From Adiantum capillus-veneris (lineage: Eukaryota > Streptophyta > Polypodiopsida > Polypodiales > Pteridaceae): DNA of 64,000 nucleotides. The stretch spans positions 90,129,384 through 90,193,383 of the forward strand of contig CM043944.1 in the NCBI GenBank assembly GCA_014529385.2. The letters are read 5' to 3'. The notes beneath the pieces are model-generated. The model had not been told where the DNA came from. It saw only the letters and a list, made by a program, of their open reading frames with translations, and searched no databases. Both the position numbers and the translations under genes were made by a program. This document shows positions 54,526 through 64,000 of the stretch, piece after piece; the first letter of the stretch is position 1; each line of letters starts with the position of its first letter.

Positions 54526-56330
54526 TTAATTCTCCCCACTTTCCCTTGACTTTAAGTCACTTTCTTCTTGGATGACACTAGGTATGGCTAAGGGTCTATG
54601 GTCTTGGTGAGGTTGTTGTTGCGTAGGGAACACGGTGTTTGTAATCTGGATCTTCCTAGGTGCTGGTTCTAGATCCCTTAGGGTATCTTCTACCAAACTC
54701 CTTAATTGCTTGACTCGCTCAATCTCCTCTGTAGGGTTTTGATAAGTTCCTATCCTCTTCTTGGATCCTGGCCATTGTGGCTCATGAAGATCTTCCTTGT
54801 TGTTTTCTATCTTAGTGATCGTTTTGGTCTCCATGGTTTCTCCTGAATCAGAATCCTCTTTAGGATATACGGGGTCGTCACCAGTCCCTATGCTGGTCTT
54901 TGAACTGGGGTCTGACTTCGCTACTTTTTGCGATCTCTTTCTTCGTGTTTTCTTCTTTTTCTGAGATTGGGCAATTGATGCCGTGTCTCTTTCCTCAAGA
55001 ATATAATTTTGTTTTGGAGCATCGATCGTGTGAGTACGTTTATTGGTACCACAGGTGTACTTTGTGATGGCTCCTTGGTAACTTCAATCAAGTTTAATGG
55101 CGTGATCTTCGGTGCATTTGGATTATTTGGACATTGGGCAATCAAATGATCTATGCCACATCGATTACACATGAGTATTGGCATTGTAGACGTGCTCGCT
55201 TGATTGGTTTGCATTAGTGTGGCGTTCTTTTGTAGCCTAATAGGATACTCGGCTACACGATGTGGACCTCCACACTCATAGCATTGAAGAGGTGGTCTCT
55301 TAGCGGTGTAATTGATATTTTGGCCTCTTGCATCAAGAGCAGCTACTTGATATACAGGTTTGACTTGTCCCCAATAGTCCTCCATGTAGTATTGTGGACT
55401 TTCTTCAAGGACATCCATTCCATAGGCAATATTAGGATCTATATCTTCCTCACAGCCTTCCAAACAAGAAATAGATGACTCACAACCCACTTGATTCACA
55501 GAAGTGATTCTCGGATGTGGTGGTTGCGGTCCTAGCACTGGAGGTGGTAAAGGTGTTGTATGAACAACATTTTGGGCCCTAGGGACCATGTGTTGTGATG
55601 TTTGTTCAAGAGGTGGGGCCGGCGTCAATGCAGGCACTCGAGGTGTGTTTGTCCATGCTAAGGTTGGTCTATTGGCCATCGCGCACTTAAATACTATGCA
55701 ATCCTTAGCTTGATGACCATACCTTCCACATGCATTGCAATTCCCATTGAATTTTACTCTAAAAGTAGGGCATTCATTGGTACTATGCGGTCCATAGCAT
55801 ACTGAGCACCATTGTTGCTCCCTTCTTGGATACATATGATTGTTTTGCGGAGCACGATTGTCTCTAACACTCTCTTGAATAGCCTTGGTGAGATCTGCTA
55901 AAGTCATCTCAGATATCTTTGGCTCCTTAGCAATAGGCTTTAGGGTCATTGGCTGATGCCCTGATGCTTGTGAGCTACAGATTTAGACTCAACAGACACT
56001 CTTTCTCCTTGAATCATTAAATTATCCTCCAATTAGATCGCATTGGTGGTGACTGCTTCCCAAGTGGTGATACCTCTAATGACTAGGCCATTGTAGATAT
56101 CCTCATGTCATAATCCCCGAATGAATCTATCGAGCAATTGGTTATGTTGAAGTGTTCATTTGGATTACAACGAGAATTCAAATGCTTCAAGCGACTTATA
56201 AAGTCTCTCACTGACTCTCCTTCCTCTCGTCGGGCTTTCTGGAGCTGAGAGGCTACACCCCAAAGCACTCCCTCTCATATGTATTCTTTCAAGAACAATC
56301 TCCTAAGAGTAGGGTAATTCGTTTTTTCTT
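54526..56330 (-). pseudogene. Tat-E gag C-terminal half
   Basis: Zinc-knuckle part open at 54921-55949: CSVCYGPHSTNEC, CNACGRYGHQAKDC, CYECGGPHRVAEY (last Cys lost) and CNRCGIDHLIAQC. 54526-54834 holds the RPLAIPS block and ends at the deletion joint near 54538. 56083-56268 covers the capsid end, frameshifted near 56150. Confidence 0.85.
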
Positions 56331-58121
56331 CCACCCTTACGGTTCTTTACCAATCCCCTGCCTTCCCACTTAAGGTTAGGCTTAAAGCATTACTCTTATG
56401 TAGGTCATTGTGTTCTCCTAGAGGATTGCATATTTGTTCAAACACTTCGATATGCTTTCTCACATCCCCGTCTCCACTAAATTTTTGTGTGAGCTTGGCT
56501 ATTTGTACTGCCTTACTTCTAGGCTCTCTATCAGGCGTGTTACGCATATTCTCAGCAATAGATCGACCAATAGCTTGAGCAAATGTTGCCAAGTCACTTA
56601 AGTGAGCATGCACCGTGGATGAAGGCACTCCAAAGACTACATGTGGAGTAGGTATTGGCATTGGGCTTGGGGCATAGGAAGCCCTTGGGTTCCACGTTGG
56701 GTACGATGTTGTGCCATGTGGTGGCCCAAAGTTCATATGTGTGGCCCTAGGCATAGCAGAGGTCAGATGTGACATGCTAATCTTAGCCGGTATAGTCCCA
56801 TGGAAATAAGAACCTGGGTGTTGTGGTCGTGGAGCATAGGTAGTTGAGACAATGGGAGGGGTAGGGACTACATGAGTACGAGGACCCATGGGTGTATACG
56901 ATTGGTACACACTTTTAGGTACTATTGCAGGCATTGAGCTACCATGTAGCGGTGCTTTACTAACAAATGAGGTCCATGGTGTGTTTCTCGGCATGCCCAT
57001 CATTGGGGTAGGCATGGTAGCCGTGGTGTTATCAAGGGAAAGATGAGCTAGACTTGGAAAGGTGAAGCTATCACTTGTGGGCTCAGATTGCATTGAGACC
57101 CCTGGAGAAACAACATATGGAGGATCCATCGGACTTACCGAGGGAGTCTCCATTTGCGATAAGGTCGGTTGTTTAGCCTTCCCTGTATCCAAGAATCTGA
57201 TGAGACGCGTTGAAGACATGTTGATCCCCTTGTTCTATCTCTCTAACTCAATGACCCTATGGATGACCTCACAAACTCTTTGTTGTTGATCCTCCACACT
57301 AGTAGCACCCATTGTGGATTGTAGGACATCTAACCAACCCACGTGATAGGTGTGACTTGTGTATAGGTCAGTCAGAGTTTCTGTTTGTAGTTCGCACTCC
57401 CAGTTCTCATTTAAGAACACTCCATCTAGGATTGAGGTGCTAGGGGTGTCCCTTGAGCTAGATGCAATGTTGCTTTCTAGGGGTTGGCCCTTAGCGGTTG
57501 CTAAGTCAGGAGCACTTGATTGCTCTCTTAGCAAGGATATTGACATAGGGGCTTTCACTTTTAACTCTCTTCGTTGCTCGACCTTGTGTAAGCTCTCAAT
57601 TTCCTTTTCCCTCACTGCAAGGATATATCGCTCAACCTCTTGCACTTCGGCAAGGCTTCTACCATCGGGTAATATGACCTTGGAGGGAAATAACTCTGAA
57701 GAGTTAGGAGGTGCAGTGAATGAAGTATTCACGTGCACATTCTCTAAGGGTATAGGGTCTACGTTGGTCACGAATGGAGAATTTACTTCCCCACCCCCTC
57801 ATTTACATCATTAGCTCCATGTTCGGAGCGAGTGGCTCTACTAAAGGTTTCCTTCAGGCGGCTAAGCACGCTCGGCCCGGACCGCGGGTCCATGGCGTGC
57901 ATGTCTTGGCTTGAGCTATTGGGATTAGGCATTGGGAAACCCTCCATGACGTCGTAGTCAGAGAAAGAGTCACTAGCCGTTATGTTCGGGTCTTGGTTTG
58001 TACTACCTTGGGTCCCCGCCGAGGGCCCGGAACCTAAAGTAGGTGGATATTGAGAACTCGTGTAAGTCGAAATTCTCTCTAGTTGCTCCATCTCTAGCAC
58101 ACGACCAGAGCCCAGATGCAT
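56331..58121 (-). pseudogene. Tat-E gag N-terminal half
   Basis: ATG 58121 (MHLGSGRVLEMEQLERIST). One frameshift near 57780, a stop at 57235 (CAG to TAG type), then open to 56347 where TAT became TAA after LSLTLSGKAGDW. The Met/Pro/Ser-rich composition matches Tat-B. Confidence 0.85.
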
Positions 58122-58512
58122 GTGCCTTTGGCACCCTACAAGCGTCGGGAATAACCTCGAAGGTTAACCGCTTACTTTTTTAAGCGTCCGTTTTCACTCG
58201 TTTTTTTTTAATGTTTTTTGATATTTTTGAATGATCGATTTTTTTGTTATTAAAGTGTGTGATAGCTCAAAACGAGCGTATCACTCAGAGGGTTGCTGTG
58301 TGCTTTACAGCACAATTTTCGGGCATCTGAAGGTCCGTTGGTCCTCAAAAAATCGATTTTTAGCTACATGTGAAGCTAAAATTCGTAATTTTAAAAGGCG
58401 AATGAGGCCTAGACCTAAGCGTGAGATAGATTTTTTTTACCTACCTTTAATTTTTTTATTTATTTTTAACACACACATATATATATATATATATAGATAG
58501 ATAGATAGATAG

Positions 58513-58546
<34 letters not shown>

Positions 58547-58957
58547 TTTTTTATTTTTATTTTTTAAAAAAAAGGATAAGATCGTCGCGGCCTGCGCGAG
58601 AGCACACACACACTCTATCTACCTACTTCTAACTAATACACCTAATGTTACACACTAACACACTCTATTAGCTCTCAAAAATCTACTTCCTACTTACTGT
58701 ACACAGAAAACTAACAACCTTAATACAGAGAGAATAAACACGGTACCTTTGAAAACTCCATTAACAAAGAAAACTAACAACCTTAATACACAGAGAATAA
58801 ACACAGTACCTTTGAAAACTCCATTAACAAAAAAAATACACTGTATAACACAAAATCCTTCTTCTCAACATACACACCCTCCTTCCTTACCTTTCCTACA
58901 ATTGAAATTGCACCACAAAAGAAGCACAGAGTGCCATTCAAGCTTAGTGTATGGCAT
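58122..58957 (-). other. Tat-E leader
   Basis: Untranslated. Contains an AT/GATA microsatellite (58475-58540) and a roughly 50-bp near-repeat around 58740-58820. Shares a 150-bp block with the Tat-C leader. Confidence 0.75.
58475..58540. repeat. (AT)n(GATA)n(AT)n microsatellite
   Basis: About 66 bases of AT and GATA repeats. Confidence 0.95.
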
Positions 58958-58975
58958 TCCCCGACAGCGGCGCCA
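58958..58975 (-). promoter_or_regulatory. Tat-E primer binding site, tRNA-Asp
   Basis: Reverse strand TGGCGCCGCTGTCGGGGA, two changes from the Tat-B site. Confidence 0.85.
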
Positions 58976-58979
58976 AAAA

Positions 58980-59210
58980 TGTGCGCGTATGTCGCACGTG
59001 TCAATGCAAGGAACTTGCCGATACACCGCGTGTGAGCCACAAATGGCTCCAAGCACACAACAAGCCTAAACTAGTAAGCTCAAAGATGACGATGGTGTGT
59101 CACTCACCGCTCTACGCTTGCTTCGTGGAGGATTCCTCGCCGCGAAGAAGAGGGAGACGCCGCTACGCCGTGCTCAACTGCTTCACCACCGTCGTACCGT
59201 CGCAATGATC

Positions 59211-59274
<64 letters not shown>

Positions 59275-59605
59275 GCGTACACACACACACAAGGAGATGA
59301 AGAAGAAGAAGATGGAGATAAAGCAAGAGCACTCTTTAATTGCACAAATGAGAGAATCCGTGAATTTTAGATTTAGTTTACTTTTATATGAGCTCACCCC
59401 ATTCACACTTGGGCGCCCATGCTTAACCAACTAATCCCTTGAATGTTCCAGTTAGAGTGCGCCTCTCATCGGCGATCACTCTTACCCTTTTCCTATTGGA
59501 CCGACAAGCCCGGTACCTGCTCTACCAAGTAAATAATACAAGGTCCATCGTAGGTAAAATGGTCCGCGTAGGTGATATGGTGTCTGTGAGCCATGAGGGT
59601 TAACA
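58980..59605 (-). repeat. Tat-E 5' LTR
   Basis: TGTTAACCC...CGCACA on the reverse strand. CT run 59214-59271, donor string 59102-59107, TATA box on the reverse strand near 59382. Confidence 0.93.
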
Positions 59606-59956
59606 TTCCATGTACATTTTTCCTTGTTTGCTTGCCCTAATCTCTTCTTCAAACTCAATACCATGGTCATCAATGCGAGTAGCATACTCTTTGTTAGGAT
59701 CCAAGTAAACCTGGGCTCCATGGTGGTTAGTCTTGTAAAAAGATAGTATATGCTTATAGTGCATTGTCGTTCCGGTTTCCGAGTGAGTCGAGTAAGAAGA
59801 CATTTCAGATGTTGAGTTTGAAAAAGTGTCTGAGACTTCTTCAGGAATTGTGTGCAAGGAATTCCCTTGATTCACGCTTTCTTCAGTGGATACCCTACTG
59901 GAGGTTTCTCCGAGTATGCCCTAATTTCCTAGTACACGACCAGATCTAAGGTTCAT
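59606..59956 (-). pseudogene. LARD-1 first protein, N-terminal part
   Basis: ATG 59956 begins MNLRSGRVLGN, the same opening as Tat gag, followed by one TAG (after GN), then open to the Tat-E insertion. Ser/Thr-rich start, then YLDPNKEYATRIDD and an acidic stretch. It continues at 47260 in the same strand, so Tat-E split this gene. The shared N-terminus with Tat-B, Tat-C and Tat-E links LARD-1 to the Tat family although the rest differs. Confidence 0.65.
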
Positions 59957-61699
59957 ATAGAGTTATGAAGCCCTGGATAGAGTACTCACCTTTGGATTGA
60001 CTTGTCATCAATTTCCACTTGATTCAATTGCAACTTTCTGTCAAGCCACTGATTCGTCGTCTGCAACCTGATTCCTGTATAAATTTGATCAAGTTAGCTA
60101 TTCTTCTATAAAGACAGTAGAGTTTTTGCTAACTCTCGTGATTGATCTATGTGTGTCACTTCAAATCGAGTTATGGGAGTCAAAATTTGACTTTCAGATT
60201 TGACTTTAGCAAAAATCAAAGGTTTATTCTGCAACGTGGAAACTGAGTGAACATGTACCAATTTTGATCCAATTGAACCCAAAATTGCCTGGTGGCTTTA
60301 TACTGTATAAGTTCAAAAGTCAAAATTGATGTCTGTGGATAGCAGAAGTAAATAATCGCAATTATTTACTTTTGTCAGTTTTTTGCACTTTTTGGATTGG
60401 TTTGGCAAGTATACAACTTGTTAAAGTCCCTGGACTAGTTTCAACAAGTTTGGACAAAATCTGATCAAGTTTATCAACTGTTTTGTGTCCGCAGACTCTG
60501 ATTTCGAGAATCTGGCTTAAGTCTCACTTTTGTGATCCAAATTTCACCAAAATTGATTTGTGAAGTCCACTTGATATGCTTGACCTTGTGGTATACTCAC
60601 ATTTGCAAAATTATCAAGTTTTGAAGCAGATATAAATAATCGCGAATTTACTCCATCTATATTTTTGCAACGTTTTGCCCCAACTTTGATACAGATTTGT
60701 TAAGCACCTTAAGTTAAGGTCACTAACCAAGTTTCATCAAGTTTTGACAAAGTTTTGGTCAAATGGTCATCAATTATCTGTCCGCAGACTAACTTTGCAA
60801 ATTTGGTCACAATTTTCAATCCAGTGATCCAAATCTTACCAAATTTGGTTTTCTTACCAAATTTGTTTTGTGGGCTTATTATAACATGTTAAATCTACTA
60901 GTATGCTGACTTGGTCAAAAAAAATAAAAAAATGGGACAGATGTAAATAATTGTGATTATTTACTACTGACAAATTTTTGCATATTTTTGGTCAACTGAG
61001 CATGTACACATGTTTATCACATCAATATAAACCTATGAATCAATTTTCAACAAGTTTGGATAAATTTTTTCCCAATTTACACTCAAGATTCAAAAAGTCA
61101 GTACAAACTTTAGTTTTTTTTTTCAGTTTTTTGTCAGTTTAGTGATCCAAATCTCTTGGGCCTTTACAAGAGTTGTTTGTACACATGCAATGAGTCAATG
61201 GCATGAACCTTGGTCAATTTAGAGCAGAAAGTTAATAATCGTGATTATTAACTTTAGGCTTGAAATGATTTTTTTAAAGACAGTCCTTATATAAGCTATT
61301 TTAAACCTATGAATCAAGTCAAGGCCTAAAATGTCAAAAAAAGAGTAAATAATCTGAGTTTTGGCCAATTCTTGAAATGTTTACCTCGAAGTGTCTTTGA
61401 ACTTACCAACTGGTTCAAATAACTTTTAAGCTTACTCTCCAGTCGGATTGAGTGGTTTCGAGTCTTTTCGAGCTATTTCTAGCCGTAGACCTAAAATTCT
61501 GCAACTTCCAATAACAACTCACACTTGATTCTTTCAGAGAGAGCAATGTTTTGAAATCCACCTCGGATCCTACTTACCCTACTCCTAGATTCTCATGCGA
61601 TGGAATTGTGAAAAGTTTTGAACTCTAGGCGAACCTAGAGGAAGTTAAAGGATAACTTCACAAGACGCTCGTGTTTTTTCCTATTTTAGGTCTCTTCGA
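59957..61699 (-). other. LARD-1 leader with spaced palindromes
   Basis: No gene. AT palindromes with centres near 60358, 60641, 60953 and 61241. The surrounding text (AAGTTTGG, GATCCAAAT, TTTTTGCA) is repetitive and loosely alignable between units. Confidence 0.7.
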
Positions 61700-61717
61700 T
61701 CTCCGACAACGGTGCCA
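61700..61717 (-). promoter_or_regulatory. LARD-1 primer binding site, tRNA-Asp-like
   Basis: Reverse strand TGGCACCGTTGTCGGAGA, three transitions from the Tat-B site, two bases from a TGTGGGAC LTR edge. Confidence 0.7.
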
Positions 61718-62398
61718 AATGTGGGACGCATGTCTAACCTCATCATCCTATCTTATTTCAGTATTAGCGAGAACCACGATTAATTTGTCAATCCATGGGA
61801 CAAAGCTGACTCGACTAGTGCATAGAGGCTACAAGAGGGTGTCAATCTCTTGGAAAACAACTAGCGACTCGCATCTAACTCAGGCTACACTCAAGTGACT
61901 GAAATCATCAAAAGCCAATCGCTCTCATCGGCAAACAAATCACATCCGTTACAGCATCAAATGACATCCAAACGTAAAAAAACTTCTAGGACATGTTTAT
62001 AAGACCTAAGCACACATGCTTATGGTGTCCAATCCCACTTTAGGTCAAGTTCCAAAATCGTGATTATTAACATCAGTGGATGACCTAGTTGTTTTTGACC
62101 CAGAAGGCATCTAAATGCTTAGCAATGATGTCCCAATACCCCACCTATGCTTAGTTTTTCATTTGAAAGTGTAAATTTCTAGTTATGATGAAATCAAGCC
62201 GCGGGTCGACGACGCCAAAAGCTACAAAATACTGTGAGTTGCTTACGTTAATGCGTAGAGCTCTTACCTGCGGTTGCAATGCAACAAACGTGACTGCAAT
62301 GTGACAACCGGGGAGGGAGTAGGAAGCGTGAGAAGGAGAGGAGTGAGCGCCGTTCGCTCACACTGTGTATTTATTATCAAAAAACTTACAAAAATTGG

Positions 62399-62406
62399 CT
62401 TTTATA
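62399..62406 (-). promoter_or_regulatory. LARD-1 LTR TATA box
   Basis: TATAAAAG on the reverse strand, followed by an AT-poor start region and a hairpin. Confidence 0.5.
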
Positions 62407-62589
62407 CCTTAGCCAAGGTTTTTGGGTGGTCAAACTAAGAATATGGAGTTCTACCAAAGCTGGGAAGTGATTGGCTGATACAATTTGGAAGCTTGTAGCC
62501 TCGGCTCATTAATTACAAAGTTTATCCGAGAAAATAGGAGTTACAATATTCCAGATTTATCAAAATAATAAATGTTTTACAAAGAGAAC

Positions 62590-64000
62590 TCCAAAAAATG
62601 GTATCCGTGTTAGGCTGTTGTTAACAGTGGTATCAACCTTGATCCATTTTGAGCTAAATGCAAAAAATGTGATTATTAACTTTTGACCCAAAATGACAAC
62701 TTTTTTAAACTTTTTCACTGAACAATCTTTATATGACCTGTTTTAAGCCTCCGAGTCAAGTCAAAACTTAATTTGAACAAGATTCAAATCAAGTCAGACA
62801 CAATTTCTCGACAATCAGTACGGATTTCAGTTTTTCGTCTGTTTTTTTTATACAAACTCTATGAGCCTTCACAAAGAATGTTTGTAATGATGCATAGAGT
62901 CTGTGGTATTAACCTTGATCCATTTTGAGCCAAATGCAAAAAATACGATTATTTACTTTTAATCTAAAATAAATACTTTTTGTAATTTTTTCACTGGACA
63001 GTCTTTTTATGACCTGTTTTAAGCCTCTGAGTAAAGTCAAAACTTAATTTGACAAGATTCATCAAGTCAGACAGAATTTCTCGACAATCAGTACGAATTT
63101 TAGTTTTTGCCAAGTTTTTGGTCTGTTTTGTGATCCAAACTCTATGAGCCTTCACAAAAGATGTTTGTAATGATGCATAGAGTCTGTGGTATTAACCTTG
63201 ATCCATTTTGAGCCAAATGCAAAAAATGTGATTATTTACTTTTGACCTAAAATGAAAACTTTTTTGCAATTTTTTCACTGAACAATCTTTTTATAACCTG
63301 TTTTAAGCCTCTAAGTAAAGTCAAAACTTAATCTGAACAAGATTCATCAAGTCAAACACAATTTCTCGACAATCAGTACGGATTTCAGTTGTTGCCAAGT
63401 TTTTGGTCTGTTTTGTGATCCAAACTCTATGAGCCTTCACAAAAGATGTTTGTAATCATGCATAGAATCTGTGGTATCAACCTTGATCCATTTTGAGCCA
63501 AATGCAAAAAATTGCGATTATTTACTTTTGACCTAAAAGGAATACTTTTTGCAATTTTTTCACTGGACAGTCTTTTGATGACCTGTTTTAAGCCTCCGAG
63601 TCAAGTCAAAACTTAATTTGAACAAGATTCATAAAGTCACACACAATTTCTCGACAATCAGTACGGATTTCAGTTTTTGCCAAGTTTTCGGTCTGTTTGT
63701 GTTTTGATCCAAACTCTATGAGCCTTCACGAAAGATGTTTGTAATGATGCATAGAGTCTGTGGTATTAACCTTGATCCATTTTGAGCCAAATGCAAAAAA
63801 TGTGATTATTTACTTTTGACCTAAAATGAACACTTTTTGCAATTTTTTCATTGAACAATCTTTTTTAACCTGTTTTAAGCCTCTAAGTCAAGTCAAAACT
63901 TAATCTGAACAAGATTCATAAAGTCAAACACAATTTCTCGACAATCAGTACGGATTTCATTTTTTACCAAGTTTTTGGTCTGTTTTGTGATCCAAACTCT
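62590..64000. repeat. Tandem array of about 285-bp units
   Basis: At least four full units, each with CATTTTGAGCCAAATGCAAA, the AATGTGATTATTTAC motif (centres 62670, 62946, 63231, 63515, 63804), TTTTAAGCCTC, TCTCGACAATCAGTACG and CTATGAGCCTTCAC. High identity between units. Runs off the window. Confidence 0.92.

Larger units (their letters stand above)
47261..59605 (-). mobile_element. Tat-E, full-length broken Tat element
   Basis: LTRs 47261-47908 and 58980-59605, primer site 58958-58975, terminal purine tract at 47909-47922 (reverse strand AGGAAGGGGGGCA), imperfect duplication GTCCA / TTCCA at 47256-47260 and 59606-59610. It interrupts the LARD-1 frame. Gag-pol carries several frameshifts and stops and lacks protease 1; ORF-X is intact. 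Confidence 0.94.
61720..64000 (-). repeat. LARD-1 5' LTR, right end beyond or near window edge
   Basis: Starts (+ strand) TGTGGGACGC. A reversed TATA box (62399-62406) and a 7-bp hairpin (62343-62361) mark promoter and early transcript. The array from about 62590 would be U3 if the LTR extends that far; no right border is seen. A short palindrome AATCGTGATT lies near 62055. Confidence 0.5.

Noticed and set aside
62590-64000. CRISPR-like array
   Set aside because: Units are about 285 bp and alike throughout, with no short direct repeat and variable spacers; the context is a plant genome.

Overview
This window is a stack of nested transposable elements in nuclear DNA of a land plant. No host gene is recognisable. 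The evidence for a plant is the mix of Ty1/copia and Ty3/gypsy LTR retrotransposons, a chromodomain integrase, primer sites matching initiator tRNA-Met and plant tRNA-Asp, a TIR DNA element and long GT/GA microsatellites inside LTRs. I cannot place the species; nothing here excludes a fern, lycophyte or seed plant.

Names used below. Tat-A: old tRNA-Asp-primed Ty3 element in two pieces (1-3219 and 23417-about 26170, + strand). Tat-B: a relative (3220-23416, +) inserted into Tat-A with 5-bp duplication AAAAC. TIR-1: a DNA transposon-like insertion in Tat-B (15717-22207). Copia-1: a young Ty1/copia element (16501-21675, -) inside TIR-1 with duplication GTCTA. Chromo-1: a Ty3 chromovirus (26603-35348, -) with duplication GGGCT, inside a divergent Tat-type LTR (to 35820). 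35821-38880: mostly unassigned, with a copia-type LTR junction at 36812. Gyp-D: a decayed Ty3 relic (38880-40590, +). Tat-C: a 5' fragment (41067-42550, +) fused to LARD-1. LARD-1: a reverse-strand element (42551-47260 and 59606 to beyond 64000) with a tRNA-Asp-like primer site but non-standard proteins. Tat-E: a full-length but broken Tat copy (47261-59605, -) inserted into a LARD-1 reading frame.

The Tat family (A, B, C, E) is the most interesting part. Its polyprotein reads gag with four zinc-knuckle motifs, protease, reverse transcriptase, RNase H, integrase, then a second retropepsin-like domain and a tail with repeated W-V-P-K motifs. Downstream lie an internal polypurine tract, a TATA box and a conserved 140-residue acidic reading frame (ORF-X), then about 1-2 kb of conserved non-coding DNA before the terminal polypurine tract and 3' LTR. 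Tat-B is broken only by nonsense codons in a single frame over 9.5 kb. Tat-A and Tat-E carry frameshifts and large deletions that remove the first protease.

LARD-1 and the right edge of the window contain a palindromic AT-rich motif repeated about every 285 bp, grading into a near-perfect tandem array from about 62590 to the window end. All coding features are retroelement genes and most are broken.
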